Assembly: GCA_026122225.1 (NCBI GenBank)
Contig: JANEZZ010000739.1
Span: 1,736,001 to 1,800,000, forward strand
Direction of reading: 5' to 3'
Length of the DNA: 64,000 bases
Source of the DNA: Heloderma charlesbogerti
Taxonomy: Eukaryota; Chordata; Lepidosauria; Squamata; Helodermatidae
The translations under genes were made by a program, and so were the position numbers. Positions 31,990 to 43,031 of the stretch are shown piece after piece (position 1 is the first letter of the stretch; the number at the start of each line of letters is the position of its first letter). The notes under the pieces were generated by a model. That model made no database searches, had not been told where the DNA came from, and was given only the letters and a program-made list of their open reading frames with translations.

Positions 31990-32784
31990 CTAAATTCAAA
32001 GAGGAAAAGATATAATGGGACAGTAAAGTATTTTCACGATCACACTGACAGGTACCTATCCTAGATTTGTTGAGAGTATTTTACATTTGTCTGGGTCTAG
32101 CCCCCTAAAGGCTTTTCCTGAGAGTTCTGTGGCTGGAGGGATGCAAAGTCTGTCTCCCAAGAAGAGCTGTCTGTCTCCAATTGCTAACCAGGTAGAAACA
32201 GAAATTTGTGACAGAACGATTTGGTGAATTGGGTATTGAGTCATCATCCCCTCCCCTATCCTGTCTTAATGTGACCCTCGAGAAAACTAAGTTACTGATC
32301 AGGGGTCTATGGAAAAGGAGAGGGAGACAATGATCAAATTGATAGTACTTAACCCTAATTTAACCGAAACCGAAACCCTAACAACTCATGTATCATGGCC
32401 CCATTCAGGCATTCTTCTTACCATGTTTACTCAACACATGAGGAGGGAGTGTGCTCCAGCCCCATCATGCTCTGTTGCCACATCCATCACCCTGTACATG
32501 TGGATGGTGACAGTTGGAAGACGAGAGATTCTTGTATTCATGGAGGCCCCATTAAGAACCCTGTTTAAGAACCCATGGATACAGGGTCACTCCTCTTCAG
32601 ACTGTCACCCTCCATGTATACAGAGTGACAGATCTGACAGCAGAGAGGGGTGGAGCTGGAGCATTCTCTCTCCTTGTGTGTTGATTGAACATGGTAAAAT
32701 GAAGACGTGAATAGGGTTCATGCCTTCAAGCAATGAATCTGGGAAGCAATTTGTGGTAACTACACTGTTCTCTGGACAGTGAAA
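31990..32784. other. V2R copy A intron 3, unassigned
   Basis: No exon or recognisable repeat. A short TAACCCTAATTTAACCGAAA / CCGAAACCCTAAC stretch near 32350 is telomere-like only over a few units. Confidence 0.5.
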
Positions 32785-33500
32785 GCCTAGCTTCACTTAT
32801 CCATGCTCTGATAACCTCTCATCTGGGTTACTGCAATGCATTATAGGCAGGGCTGCCTTTGAAAATGGTCCAGAAGCTCCAAAATTGGACAGGAAGATTC
32901 TTAGCAGGGACTGGCCAATGAGATCACATTATACCAGTACTTTTCCAGCTGCACTGGCTGCCAGTCCATTTCCGGGCCCAATTCAAAGTGCTGGTATTAA
33001 CATTCAAAGCCTTTAATGGCTTGGGGCCAGGTTATGTGAAGGATTCCCTCCTTCCGTATGTGCCTGCCTGGACCATAAGGTCATCCTCAGTGGTCCTTCT
33101 CTGTGAGCCCCTGTCAAAGGAAGTGAGGTGGATGGCTACCAGGAAGAGGGCTTTTACTGCTGTGGCACCCCGGCTGTGGAATGAGCTCCCTAGAGAGCTT
33201 TGCCTGGCACCTATGTTGTACTCCTTCTGGCACCAGGTGCAGACCCTTTTATTCTCCCAGTATTTTAGCATGTAAGCATCCTGGTCTTTTATCTTTGGCG
33301 TTTTAAATCTGTATTTTAAATCTCTGCATTGCTGCTAGGTTTTATTCTGGTTGTACTGTTCTATTGTGGTTTTAAGCATTCATATTTTATATAGTTTTAT
33401 GCTGTGTTTTGTGGTTTTAATTTTTGTGAACTGCCCAGAGAGCTTTGGCTATTGCTTGGTATAGAAATGAAAGAAATAAAATAAATGCAATTAATTAATT
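32785..33500 (+). mobile_element. L2-type LINE 3' end
   Basis: The plus strand encodes VLTFKAFNGLGPGYVKDSLL (32988-33275), ATRKRAFTAVAPRLWNELPR and then a 3' UTR ending GAACTGCCCAGAGAGCTTTGG, TATAGAAATGAAAGAAATAAA and an (AATT)n tail. It is the same family as 63168-64000. 5'-truncated, lying in V2R intron 3. Confidence 0.8.
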
Positions 33501-33628
33501 AATGTAGAGTGGACCTCATAAAGCTGAAAAGGTTTTACATGGATTTTGATGGCACTGATATGAGCTTACGTTTCCCATAGCCATCACCCAATCAAACAAA
33601 GAAGACATGAGCTTTCATGTGAAAATAC

Positions 33629-34483
33629 CTGCCATGCCAGCAGATTCAAAGGCTCCATCTTTCTTCCAGCCACCCATGACCTGTGTTTGGATCTGGATTC
33701 ACGCATCAACTGTAGAGCATGCACCACAGCATGGGCAGCACTGTGAACACTGTAGCTGTGACCAGCCATACTCATCTCAAAGAAAGTTCCAGGGAGGCTC
33801 TCCAGTTCCTCCTCCCCACTGCAGCCTTGATTTATCACCTCACCCTCATTTGATTTTTTCAATGAACACTTGAAAACCTTCTCCCAGAAATCATGGATGA
33901 ATCCATCTTGTTTTGCCCAGGAAGGATTTACGCTCTGAAGAAATTGCCTGAATCCTAGCGGTTCCTTTGAGTGGACTGCAAAGGATAGCATGCCATGGAG
34001 GGACTGTATATCATGGCCCCTTTGACTGGTGCTTGCTGTGAAATCCCAGTATGTTGTCATAATCCATACCTTACTTATTGGGGAATCCAGCACTGCCCTC
34101 TGAAGAAATGAGCTTATTTCAATTATTAATGTATGTGCAGCATCAGCAAAAAAAAAAACATTGGCTTTCGTTTCCAAGAAGGCCAAATTGTGTTCCAGTT
34201 CACCCTGCAACGACCCTGCCTTTTCAACGTGTTTTTGGAATGGCGGCAATTTTTCTATGAAGGCAACACAGATGCCTCCCTGTGAAAGCATTGGCAGTAG
34301 TTTTTGCAAATGCCCTTCTCCATGAATATTATCCATAGTAAAGAGCCCAATCCATGTCCATTTGAAATGCACAAGCAACTGGACAATCCCAGTGTACTGC
34401 TGAGCTTCATTTGGGACCATCTGGTATACAGGACGGGAGACTGATTTGTCACCCCAAGCTGGGAGAAATGCTCCACAAGTGAG
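33629..34483 (-). pseudogene. V2R copy A, exon 3 (main ligand-binding exon)
   Basis: The frame is open across 285 codons. Family blocks: VYQMVPNEAQQYTGIVQLLV, HFKWTWIGLFTMDNIHGEGH, SKVWIMTTYWDFT, GMLSFAVHSKEPLGFRQFLQ, FIHDFWEKVFKCSL, CSGEEELESLPGTFFEMSM and HSYSVHSAAHAVVHALQLM, ending PLNLLAWQ|GTATTT with a usable donor. This is most of the Venus-flytrap domain. The acceptor just before CTC-ACT-TGT reads CAA instead of CAG, probably abolishing normal splicing. It is slightly longer than I expect for this exon, so a modest insertion is possible. Confidence 0.93.
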
Positions 34484-34769
34484 TTGAAATAGAATGCAAT
34501 GATATTTTATGAATATAATAGATTTTGTGTGCAGAACGTGTACACATCTAATCATTTCTACCAAAACCTGATGGGGTAAACATTGCCTGCATGGATAAAT
34601 GAGGACCAGATATGATAATGTATCTCTTGTATCACTTTATGCTTCAGTTGAAGTCTCAGTTGATGGAACCCTCTCTCAATAATGCCCCCCCCACCCTGAA
34701 AGGTGGGACATTATGGAAATGGCTTGACATGCTAGTAGTATGTTCAGGGATTAAAAATGTATCATAAAA
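34484..34769. other. V2R copy A intron 2, exon-proximal
   Basis: No feature recognised. Confidence 0.5.
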
Positions 34770-35030
34770 ATATGTATAGAATCATATTTTCATAGAATCA
34801 ATTACCTATGAGGGGTCATCGAGTCCAACCCCCTGGTCACTGCAGGAATCCTGTTCAAACCCTGACAGATGGCTGTCCAGTCTCTGCTTGAACACCTCCA
34901 GTGACAGAAAACTGATCACCTCCCTCAGTATTTGGTCCCATTGTCTGACTGCTCTGATATTTAACCAAAATCATCCTTCATGTTCCTTAAGCCTGTTTGT
35001 TTGTTTGTTTGTTTGTTTAAAACATTGGTA
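34770..35030 (-). mobile_element. CR1 LINE 3' end with (GTTT)n
   Basis: TTTTCATAGAATCAATTACC, GAGTCCAACCCCCTGGTCAC and GATGGCTGTCCAGTCTCTGC are hallmark sequence of the CR1 3' region read on the minus strand. A (TGTT)n tract lies at 34995-35020. A 22-bp unit (CCAAATCCCATTCGGAATACTG) is then tandemly duplicated at 35045-35092. Confidence 0.75.
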
Positions 35031-35099
35031 TATCATTAAGAACTCCAAATCCCATTCGGAATACTGCCTCCAAATCCCATTCGGAATACTGTACCTGAG

Positions 35100-35590
35100 C
35101 TAGCCAGAGGCTTGTCGGCCCCCTCCTGCTCTGTGTCTGAGAATGTGGACTCCTCTGCCTAGGGAGCTAGTGGGCCCTCCAGCCTCCCCTTTCTGCCCAG
35201 GAGCATCCAGCCAGTCCTGGTCTCCAGCCTCCTGCACTGTGGCTCAGGCATCCCATCGGGGCCACAGCAATAAATTCCACTGACTGTGCATGGCCACGTT
35301 TGCAGCCTGGATGATTCTGGGCTGTGCCACAGCCACCAAGCTGCAACTTTCGGCACTGGCACATGTAGGAAGAGTCGGAAGGCCTTCACTGCTGCATTCA
35401 GAAATAGCAGGAGCTTTTAAAACCAGTCTGGATTTGCTTTTGTTTCAAAGCCAAGCTGGTTTGATGCCAATAACAACTTTAGGTATAAGCTACACTGGGG
35501 GAGGTAAACTTATACTCCAGTGTCTCTTAGATCCCGTGTTGTTGCCAAAACTATCTCAAAAGTGTGAAGCATTGTGTAATGCAAGGTACT
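35100..35590. other. Unassigned intronic sequence
   Basis: GC-richer stretch without motif; open frames on both strands show no family resemblance. Confidence 0.4.
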
Positions 35591-35680
35591 TTTTGTGTGT
35601 GTGAACTGCCCAGAGAGCTCTGGCTATTGGGCAGTATAGAAATGTAATGAATGAATGAATGAATGAATGAATGAACTCAG
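35591..35680 (+). mobile_element. L2-type LINE 3' tail
   Basis: GTGAACTGCCCAGAGAGCTC, GGGCAGTATAGAAATGTAAT and an (AATG)n tail. Only the last 90 bp are present. Confidence 0.75.
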
Positions 35681-35799
35681 GGCGCCTTACAAAGAAAATC
35701 AATTTAAACAGTATAAAACAACAATGAATTTAAACAGCTAAAAGCACATTAAACCATTCAACAAGCTATGTTATTTCATGTCCTACAGTCCTGGGTGAT

Positions 35800-36385
35800 A
35801 GAGACCAGGTTGTGGCCCTCTCCTTCAGGTCCTTGAAAAGTGCTATGCTATCTCCTCTCAGTCTACTATTCTAAAGGCTAAACATACCTTGATCGTCTCT
35901 GTTGCCCAACTCGTTACAATTTATCTGACTCCTTCTTAAAGTGTGGTGTCCTGAACTGAACTTAGTATTCAAGGCAAGGTCTGACCAGCACAGTATAGGA
36001 TGCAATGATTACTTCCCGTGATTTTGAAACTATACTTCTATTGATGCCACCTGAAAATGCATTCGCCTCCTTTACAGCCACATCACACTGCTGACTCATA
36101 TTCAGCTGGTGGTAGACTACAAGCCCAAGATTCTTGTCATATGTACCAGCCAGGCATTCCCCATCTTACACCTGTGCATTTGATCTCCCCCACCTCAAAT
36201 GAAGAACTTTGCCCTTGCCTCTGTGAAATTTCATTCTGTTCCTTTCTGCCCGGTTTTCTAACCTATCAAGATAATTTTGAATTTTGTTGCTGTCTTGAAG
36301 GTAATAGCTACCACACCAATTTTGGGTCATCTGCACATTTGAGAAGCATTCCCCCAAATCTTCCTCCAAGCCAAGGGGGCAGAAT
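35800..36385 (-). mobile_element. CR1 LINE fragment, older subfamily
   Basis: AAAGTGCTATGCTATCTCCT, AAAGTGTGGTGTCCTGAACT, GCCACATCACACTGCTGACT and TGGGTCATCTGCACATTTGA follow the same order as the CR1 at 6512-7642 but are more diverged and shifted in frame. No coding frame survives. Confidence 0.75.
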
Positions 36386-36700
36386 TGTCATTTTCCTAGT
36401 TCTTTTGCTTTTTTTGGCTTCTTTTCAAAAGAATGGCTTCTTTTTCCCAGGCTGCAGTTATAGCAGAACTGCACACACACTAAAGCAAATACACATCTCA
36501 GTAGTGGATTATCTCCTTTTTTGTTTATTTATTTAGTGGGATAAGAATATAAAACAGCTGGATATGCCCTGGAAGTTGACAGCATTCTGTAAATGACCCA
36601 CAAACTTCCATGAGTGACCAATCATGAGCGCATGATAAATGCCTTGTGTAAAGACAGCCTATGGTTCTCCAGCCAGCTGTGGAACCACAGACTCAGAGAT
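36386..36700. other. Unassigned intronic sequence
   Basis: Contains the second copy of the repeat at 29985-30080 (about 36570-36640, CTGGAAGTTGACAGCATTCT). Confidence 0.4.
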
Positions 36701-36890
36701 GCTTCATTTTGTACTAACTGATGTTCCCAAGAAGTCTTCAAAGGCAGCCCCAAATACAGTGCATTGCAGTACTCCAATCTACAGGGTAATAGTGCATGGA
36801 TAAAACAATGGGCAGGCAATCACTGTCTCGGAGATGTTGTAGCTTTCTCACTAGCCTAAGCTGGTGAACATCATTGTATGCCAGAAAACA
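36701..36890 (-). mobile_element. L2-type LINE fragment
   Basis: TCTTCAAAGGCAGCCCCAAA, GTGCATTGCAGTACTCCAAT and ATAGTGCATGGATAAAACAA align with the minus-strand L2-type element near 63810-63880. The residual translation LEYCNALYLGLPLKTSWEHQ matches LDYCNALYVGLPLKTVRKLQ there. Confidence 0.75.
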
Positions 36891-37263
36891 GAAATGTGCA
36901 TTCTTTTAAAAAAGAATTGAAACATGAAATGAATGCGTTCACATTTGTTCTACATTTGTTTAATGCAAAGAGAATGCAAAGAAGACAAAAAGAAGAAAAG
37001 AATGTAAAGAATAAATATGTTCATGTTCATTTTCACATTTTTTCACCTTTACTTCAGTGAACTCTGACTGAAATTTAATGTGCATGATGGCCTGGAGGAA
37101 TAGTAGAAAACATGGATGGAGAAAATGCCTTGTTTTCCTGCCATCAAGAGCATGATGGTGGGGGTAGAGATGTGAAGGTCAAGAAAAAAACTGGAAAAAT
37201 GCAGGGAAAAATGAGGTCTTTCAATTTTCCCCTCCTAAGAACCTTGTTTTGTCCCCCCCCCCC

Positions 37264-37295
<32 letters not shown>

Positions 37296-38274
37296 AATGT
37301 TTTGGAAAAAATGAGCAACTCTGGATTATGAAATCTTTTGTTTTAAAATGATGAATACATTTAAGAGAATATGAACTATGTAATAAGAAAACTTTTATAG
37401 GAAAACGAGAGATGTAAACTTTCTGGAAACTGTGGATCCATGGGTGGAAATTCATCATCATCATCATCATCATCTACCCTTTAGGATTCATTCAATATCT
37501 TCCACTGTTTATTAATATTATTGATCTAATGTATCTTTTGCTGATATACAGTTAGGGACATTTCGGGATGCTCCAAGTCATGCTCAGTTTCCCAACATGC
37601 GGCTAGGATCATTATATCATTACATGTAAAGGAAATGTTGTGCTTGCCAGTTTGGGGTGTGGGCCATAGAGCGCTCTGTTTCTGGGCTTGTTCTTGTACC
37701 CTCCATGTACCCTTCATGTATGATACCCTCCATGGTGCCCACCATGGTGCCCTCGTCCTCCTGATTTTTATTTTACGGTATTGTTTTTAAAGGACTTACA
37801 AGCAGCTGGGACTGATTCAAAGCGAAGTGAGGGCCTCCAGCCCCTGCCTTTACAACTGCCGCATGCATGGCTTTGGCCTGCACATGGGGCTCAGAGATAT
37901 AGTAGGAAATTAAGATGCGTGGATGGCTGCAGGTTGATACTTCCCTCTGCAACACACCCAGCCATCAAGACCAAGAACGGGGGAGAAGATGATGGGACCC
38001 CTGTTGCTGCTGTTTGGCAAGATCCAGCATATGAGGGGGTTAGAAAGCAGTGAGGAGGTAGGGAGACCAGTGGGGGCCTAGGAAGGGCAGCAGGAGGCCC
38101 TCCAGAGGGTTAGGGGAGCCAGCTTCAGGTGTCCTGGGGGTTTTGGGTAGTGCAGTGTCCTTATGTCTGAATGGAGGTCAGATGCATATGTGTGTGTCAC
38201 ACAAGGGGAGAAATAAAGGTTTTAGGGGTGCTCTCCAAAGGGGGGAGTGTAAGAGAGAGAGAAAGAGAGAGAGA
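36891..38274. other. V2R copy A intron 2, unassigned
   Basis: No exon seen. Microsatellites: poly-C/GC/AC at 37253-37295 and (ATC)n at about 37452-37474. The 37780-38240 part is GC-richer, without a recognised motif. Confidence 0.5.
37253..37295. repeat. Compound C-run, (GC)n, (AC)n microsatellite
   Basis: A run of about 12 C, then GTGCGCGCGCGC, then about ten AC units. Confidence 0.9.
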
Positions 38275-39158
38275 GAGTAAGGCCGTGCACCGCTTCGGCC
38301 CAAAGCCCGAGCTGTGCACCACTTCGGCCCATCTCTAAGGCAAGGAATTGTTAGAATGGCAACTTCCTGTATTTCCTGCGTTTCCCCATTCCCCAGAACA
38401 ACAAGATGGCTGCTAGTGTGTCCCCAGAGGGCCTAGGAGCTGCAGCAGCAGTGGCTTCCCTGGCAGCACCAGCAGCAGCTCGCCTTCATTGCGAGCTGCC
38501 AGCACTGGCCTCACTCAAGCCTGCATGGGCTCCTCGCAAAAAAGGAACCCATAAAGGCTTCTTCTGAGGCAGGAGCCATCCTCCACCCAAGCACCCTGCC
38601 CTCCTTGCCAGGAAGGGAGAGAGCACCAATGGTGGGTGACTCCCGCCCTCATGCCTGTCAAATCTGCAAGGTCTGCTTCAGTGCAAGAACGGAGGCCGTG
38701 CAGGCTTGACAGGCAGTGCCTCCCACCAGTCACCACTTGCAAAGAGGGCAGGCAGTTGGCGGGCTGTGCCAGGCAGTGCCCGCAGCAGCAGCTCCCTCAG
38801 CGGCGCCTCCCAGGGTGGTGGTAGTGGCATCCCCCCACATGGAACAAGGGTCCAGGTGAGGAGCTGGGGGTTGGCGGCGTGCTGGGGAGGGTGACGCGGG
38901 ATTTGGATGACTGAATATTTGCGTAGCCTATCGCGTGAAGAAAAATGTGATAGGCTGCATTTAGGCTAATCCACCAGCTTTACGGCTCCAAATGGTGCCC
39001 AATACGCCATTTGCGACTAGATACTTAACATAGCGATACGGCATGGCAATGGCAGGGGAGCCAGAGGTGAGTGCTCCATTCTGCCACGGGCCCCAATGTG
39101 GCCAGATTCCAAGAATCTGGCCTCATTGGGGTCCGTGGCGGAATTCTCAGACATCCCA
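38275..39158. mobile_element. Diverged palindromic hAT-like element (copy 13)
   Basis: The right end GGTCCGTGGCGGAATTCTCAGACATCCC matches the inverse of the family's TAGGGATGTCAGAGAATTCC end but lacks the final TA. Internal AATATTTGCGTAGCCTATCGCG and GTGATAGGCTGCATTTAGGC are decayed hairpin modules. The left boundary is uncertain (GCCGTGCACCGCTTCGGCCC near 38282 may or may not belong). Confidence 0.5.
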
Positions 39159-40289
39159 ACAAATTACCAAACATACCATAGCCAGAAAGGTTGCAGACCT
39201 CTTGATGAGATGCTGTAGCAGTCAATGAATTTAGTTCTAAAACCTGCCTATGAAAGAAATGCTCTATGTTATCTCATTACTGCCACTATATACTATAGAA
39301 CAACATGTGGGTTATCCACCCATGTTTCTTTTTCAGATATTTGAGAGCTATGGGACTCTTTGCCACAGTTTCTAATGAAGTTCCTAATTAGACCTCACCA
39401 TTAGAAATGCTTCCCCCAGCTATAAAATCTTTCATTTCTGCCATCAAAATAAACCCTTTATACTGAAACAAAACACAGTAACCTGGTTCCCATGGTGTAG
39501 GCATGGGATTGACACCATCACTAGAACCAGTCTTTCAAAAGGAAAAAAAATTAAGATGTGTATTAAGGGGAATGCTTTATAAAATAATGGGCTAAGATTG
39601 CTTGAAGTTTCTTAAATAAAATATGCTTGGTTACCATTCCTAATAGCTCAGAGAGTGTCTAGATGGAGGTATTGGGGGAAGTGCAGGCATGAAGACTCCT
39701 TTCTGGATCCTTCACATGTGGGGGTGATGGGGAATTGCCAGAGTCAAAGGGTCCCAAATTCTGCCTGCCTTAGGTCTTTCTCCAGCTCTGAGTCTTGGAT
39801 TCGATTGACTGCTAAACATTCAGTTTCTCTCTCTCTTCCCCGCCAACTCAATGGGATGCAGCTGAAACAGCCTCAGCCTCTCCCTCTCTCTTCCCTATCC
39901 TTCCAAATAGATAAGAGACTCTTCCCTAGCTAGATTTCCCTTCAGTCCAGATTTCCTTGAACTCCACCCCAACCAATTCCTCACACACAGGAACAGATGC
40001 TGTACAGCAGTCATCCTCTGTCTCCAGCTCTTCCTACTTCTGTTTGGTAGGATAGTTCAGATGTTTTAGGAAGTACTTGCTGAAGTTCCTAAAATATAGA
40101 ATGTATAACTCAGTTTGCTCATAAAACTATAGTGTTTGGTATATTAAATTTAAAAGTATACTTTATTCAGACAATAATTACAAATTTACTGCATTTACTT
40201 TTAAATGTTTTTTTTATTTAATGATAATTATATGAGAAAACCAAGTTATACGTAATGTATTTTATGTTCCTAAATTAGCAAAGTTAATT
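39159..40289. other. V2R copy A intron 2, unassigned
   Basis: AT-rich. The block 39690-39780 (CTTTCTGGATCCTTCACATG, GGGAATTGCCAGAGTCAAAG) recurs in diverged form at about 41017-41100, indicating an unidentified repeat. Confidence 0.45.
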
Positions 40290-40655
40290 TAGCAAAGCAA
40301 CACCAGACAGGCCGCTCAACAAGATCAGCCTCGGATGGCCTTCTCTCTGTCCTATCTGCCAGGACAGGTAGGCTGGTGAGGACGAGGGAGAGGGCCTTCT
40401 CTGTGGTGGCCCCCACTCTGTGGAACTCCCTCCCTAGGGAACTCTGCCATGGCCCCTCTTTAAGGAGCTTCCGCCACGCATTAAAAACATGGTTGTTCAG
40501 GCAGGCATTTGGGGTGGGTTAGGCTATTTTTAGAAATGTGATGTTTTTAATGTAGTATTTTATTGTTTTAAATTGTTTTTGTTGTACATCACCCAGAGTG
40601 GCTGGGCAACCAGCCAGATGGGTGATTAATAAATGAAATAAATAAATAAATAAAA
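40290..40655 (+). mobile_element. L2-type LINE 3' end, second subfamily
   Basis: GGGCCTTCTCTGTGGTGGCC, CTGTGGAACTCCCTCCCTAG, then CATCACCCAGAGTGGCTGG and an (AAAT)n tail. The coding end is broken. It is a different subfamily from the 32.8- and 63-kb copies (different 3' UTR). Confidence 0.7.
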
Positions 40656-41435
40656 TGGCTGCAAATCTTTAACGATCTGTAAAAACATAGGAATTGCATA
40701 GTTTTCAATTATCCACTAAACTTTCATTATTTTCCAGAAGAAAAGAAAAAACAAATGCCCAAACACACAGATTTATACCATTGAAAATTTCCAGATGCTT
40801 TATGTAGGAATTGGTGAGAATTTAATTTCAGTCCAGTTTTCATAGGAATTTAACAAAATTGGTGAAGATCTCCATATCTGGGACAAAAAAAACCTTGCAG
40901 GGTTTTTTTTTTTTTTTAAATACATGTAGGAAAAACTGAAACTGACATATTTGCCCACTCCTAATTCATGTCTCTAGGTGGTGGTAGGTGCTGGTGGTGT
41001 GGAATGGCAAATATTAAGCCTGCTTTCTGAATCATGCACATCTGGGGTGTGATAGGGGAACTGCCAGAATTGAATGTCTGCTCAACTCTGTCTGCCTGCC
41101 TGGTTATAACTTCACTGAAAACATAGTTTTATTCTATCAGAAACCCAAAGGGTTTCAGCCAAATTATTAGTAACTTCCTTCCTTGGGACCATAAAAGCAG
41201 AAAATATCTTAGTTTAGTATATCATCAATAACTAATAAATAAAATAATACACATGGCAAAGGTGGTATATGTATACTTTAATTCTTTAAAAGGCCTTCAG
41301 AGACCTCTGTCAGGATTGTCCCATACATTTGAAGAGAGGCAGGTGAAAAGATGGTGGAAGGTGATACAATTTGTACCATACAACAGAGGTTATCTATCTG
41401 CTACACAGGTGTTAGACATAAGTTGTGATTAAATG
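40656..41435. other. Unassigned intronic sequence
   Basis: AT-rich, with a T-run near 40902-40916 and the repeat block at 41017-41100 noted above. Confidence 0.45.
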
Positions 41436-41714
41436 TCAGGGACAAACTGGTTGTATTGGTACTCCAAGGAGAAGTGTCTCTAGCTGTAAGGTCTGAATTA
41501 CATGAGAGAAAAGCAAATCCACGCCCTCCTTGAGGTCATGTGGAACTAAGGTTTTAAGTCTCAAAAGCCACTTCATTGCCTTTCTGCGCAACATCTTCTC
41601 ATTCTCTGGATTTATCATTGTTCTGATGGCCTTTTTAAGAATTGTAAGTATACATGGGCAATTTTTGCAATGTGTTTTATTTTGCAAGGTGTAAACACCA
41701 GATGAAACATGCAT
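41436..41714 (-). mobile_element. Possible Penelope-like element, C-terminal remnant
   Basis: The minus-strand frame reads SSGVYTLQNKTHCKNCPC, later MLRRKAMKWLLRLKTLVPHD and LKEGVDLL. This recalls the GIY-YIG-type C-terminus of Penelope-like elements (a C-P-C motif after G-V-Y, ending in a W-x-x-x-L-x-T-L-x-P-x-G-L-N-E pattern), with much of the nuclease apparently deleted. A short match recognised by eye. Confidence 0.45.
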
Positions 41715-41953
41715 GTATGGGACTCACAATGGATAAATGCCAGCACCTTCCTTCTTGCTGTTCTTTGTTTGGGGTTCCCTCTCACCTTTGGAGCAAAATA
41801 CCAGTCACAGAACCACCTTGCAGAAACACTGACTGCCCACTCTGTCAGCCTGTGCCTCTTAACTGATGTGAGGAAGGAGCCAGAATTGAAATGGGAAAGC
41901 CTGCTCTTTCTGCTATTATGAGGGAAGAAGCCAATTCATGACTACAAACCTTC

Positions 41954-42245
41954 CTGTGGAATCTTGAAAGGCTGTGAGATTGTGGCAATCTCAAGAGAGA
42001 TGAGAGGGTACATTCCTCCAATGATGGCTATCAAATTGTTCTGCAGATCACACTTGTAGTTGGGGTGGAATCTATGCAGTGTAGAAAGCAGGCCAAGGGT
42101 GGCCATATAAGTAATCTGTGGATTGTAGTAGCTCTCAGAGATGCGAAACCCCAAAGTGACATTAGGTAAGAGTGAGGGAGTTTCGTTGATCTCTTTTGTA
42201 GCAAATACTAAGGCTAGGATATGCTGGTAATTCTTTGGCATCACA
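41954..42245 (-). pseudogene. V2R copy A, exon 2 (first lobe of ligand-binding domain)
   Basis: 292 bp, the size expected for this exon, with acceptor TATTGCAG|TGTGATG. It encodes VMPKNYQHILALVFATKEIN, LPNVTLGFRISESYYNPQIT and FHPNYKCDLQNNLIAIIGGM, ending ISQPFKIPQ. The frame is open. After the last CAG the sequence is GAAGGTTT where a GT donor is expected; the next GT, four bases on, would shift the frame against exon 3. I read this as a lost donor. Confidence 0.93.
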
Positions 42246-42765
42246 CTGCAATAGAAAATACATACTGTGTACTGAAACAATAACAATAGCTGAAGCATCT
42301 TAGAGAAATAGAATTTCTTATGGACTTGATTTTCTGTAATGGGACATTGGTTGCTCTTCTGCATTATGTGTAGCATCAGCATTCTAACTGCATGAAATTA
42401 CTTCAGCTCTGTGTTGTTCCTGGAGTGCTGCAATAACATTGTGTCAGGCATAATGCCACAAAAAAGGTCAAAAACTGATCTAGTTTCCACTTGCACCATA
42501 AAGAGGCCATGTGAAAGAACAGAAAAAAAGACTTTTTGCCTTTATTTCCTTAATTTTCATTTCATGTTATAATCAAGTGATAGAAAAAATCAATTAATTC
42601 TTACCAATTAACAAAAAATATCACTGAAAACCCAGAGGTGGCCTATATACATTTTTTCATATTGAACGGAAACCATTTTTCAAGCTTTCAGTTGGATATT
42701 AATCCGCTTCAAGTTATTATGGGCTAAACAAAAAGATGCTATGGGTGTGAAGGAGAAGTCCTTAC

Positions 42766-43031
42766 ATGAGTTCCTTCATGAACAGTGGAGATGGCTTTGC
42801 ATTGAACTTTGTAGAGGGGTGCAGGAAAGAGAACGTAGAAGCAATTTCTCCGATGACAAGGTCTTCCGGTTGATAAAACTCATGCCCACTCACGATGTGG
42901 TCACTTACTCGGCATTTACTGGAAGGAGTCTTCATGCTGGGATGAAGAGAATCTCTCTTGCACACAACATGTGGCAGCAGCACAAGCAGCCACACCAAGA
43001 AAACCACCGTTTGGAAGAAAAAAGTTCCCAT
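42766..43031 (-). pseudogene. V2R copy A, exon 1 (signal peptide and N-terminus)
   Basis: ATG at 43031-43029 starts a clear signal peptide (TFFFQTVVFLVWLLVLLP, then HVVC). SKCRVSDHIVSGHEFYQPED and LVIGEIASTFSFLHPSTKF follow. The donor CTCAT|GTAAGG at 42765-42764 joins in frame to exon 2 (phase 2). The exon is open and looks functional; it is called pseudogene because of lesions downstream. Confidence 0.92.

Larger units (their letters stand above)
23919..43031 (-). pseudogene. V2R copy A: complete six-exon vomeronasal type-2 receptor pseudogene
   Basis: V2Rs are family-C G-protein-coupled receptors of vomeronasal sensory neurons that bind peptide or protein cues. All six coding exons are found on the minus strand in order. 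Splice phases are compatible: exon 1 ends AT and exon 2 starts T, giving I-V-M-P-K-N; exon 5 ends G and exon 6 starts AT, giving D-M-D. Exons 1 to 3 are open. Exons 4, 5 and 6 each have one in-frame stop. The exon 2 donor reads GA and the exon 3 acceptor AA where GT and AG are expected. Introns contain palindromic hAT-like, L2, CR1 and Penelope-like insertions. With five independent lesions it is a pseudogene; sequence preservation suggests fairly recent loss. Confidence 0.9.

Noticed and set aside
32345..32385. Interstitial telomere repeat
   Set aside because: Only a few imperfect TAACCC/CCGAAA units, not a TTAGGG array.
33032..33271. Minus-strand open frame over 33.0-33.3 kb
   Set aside because: It is the shadow of the plus-strand L2-type reverse transcriptase tail.
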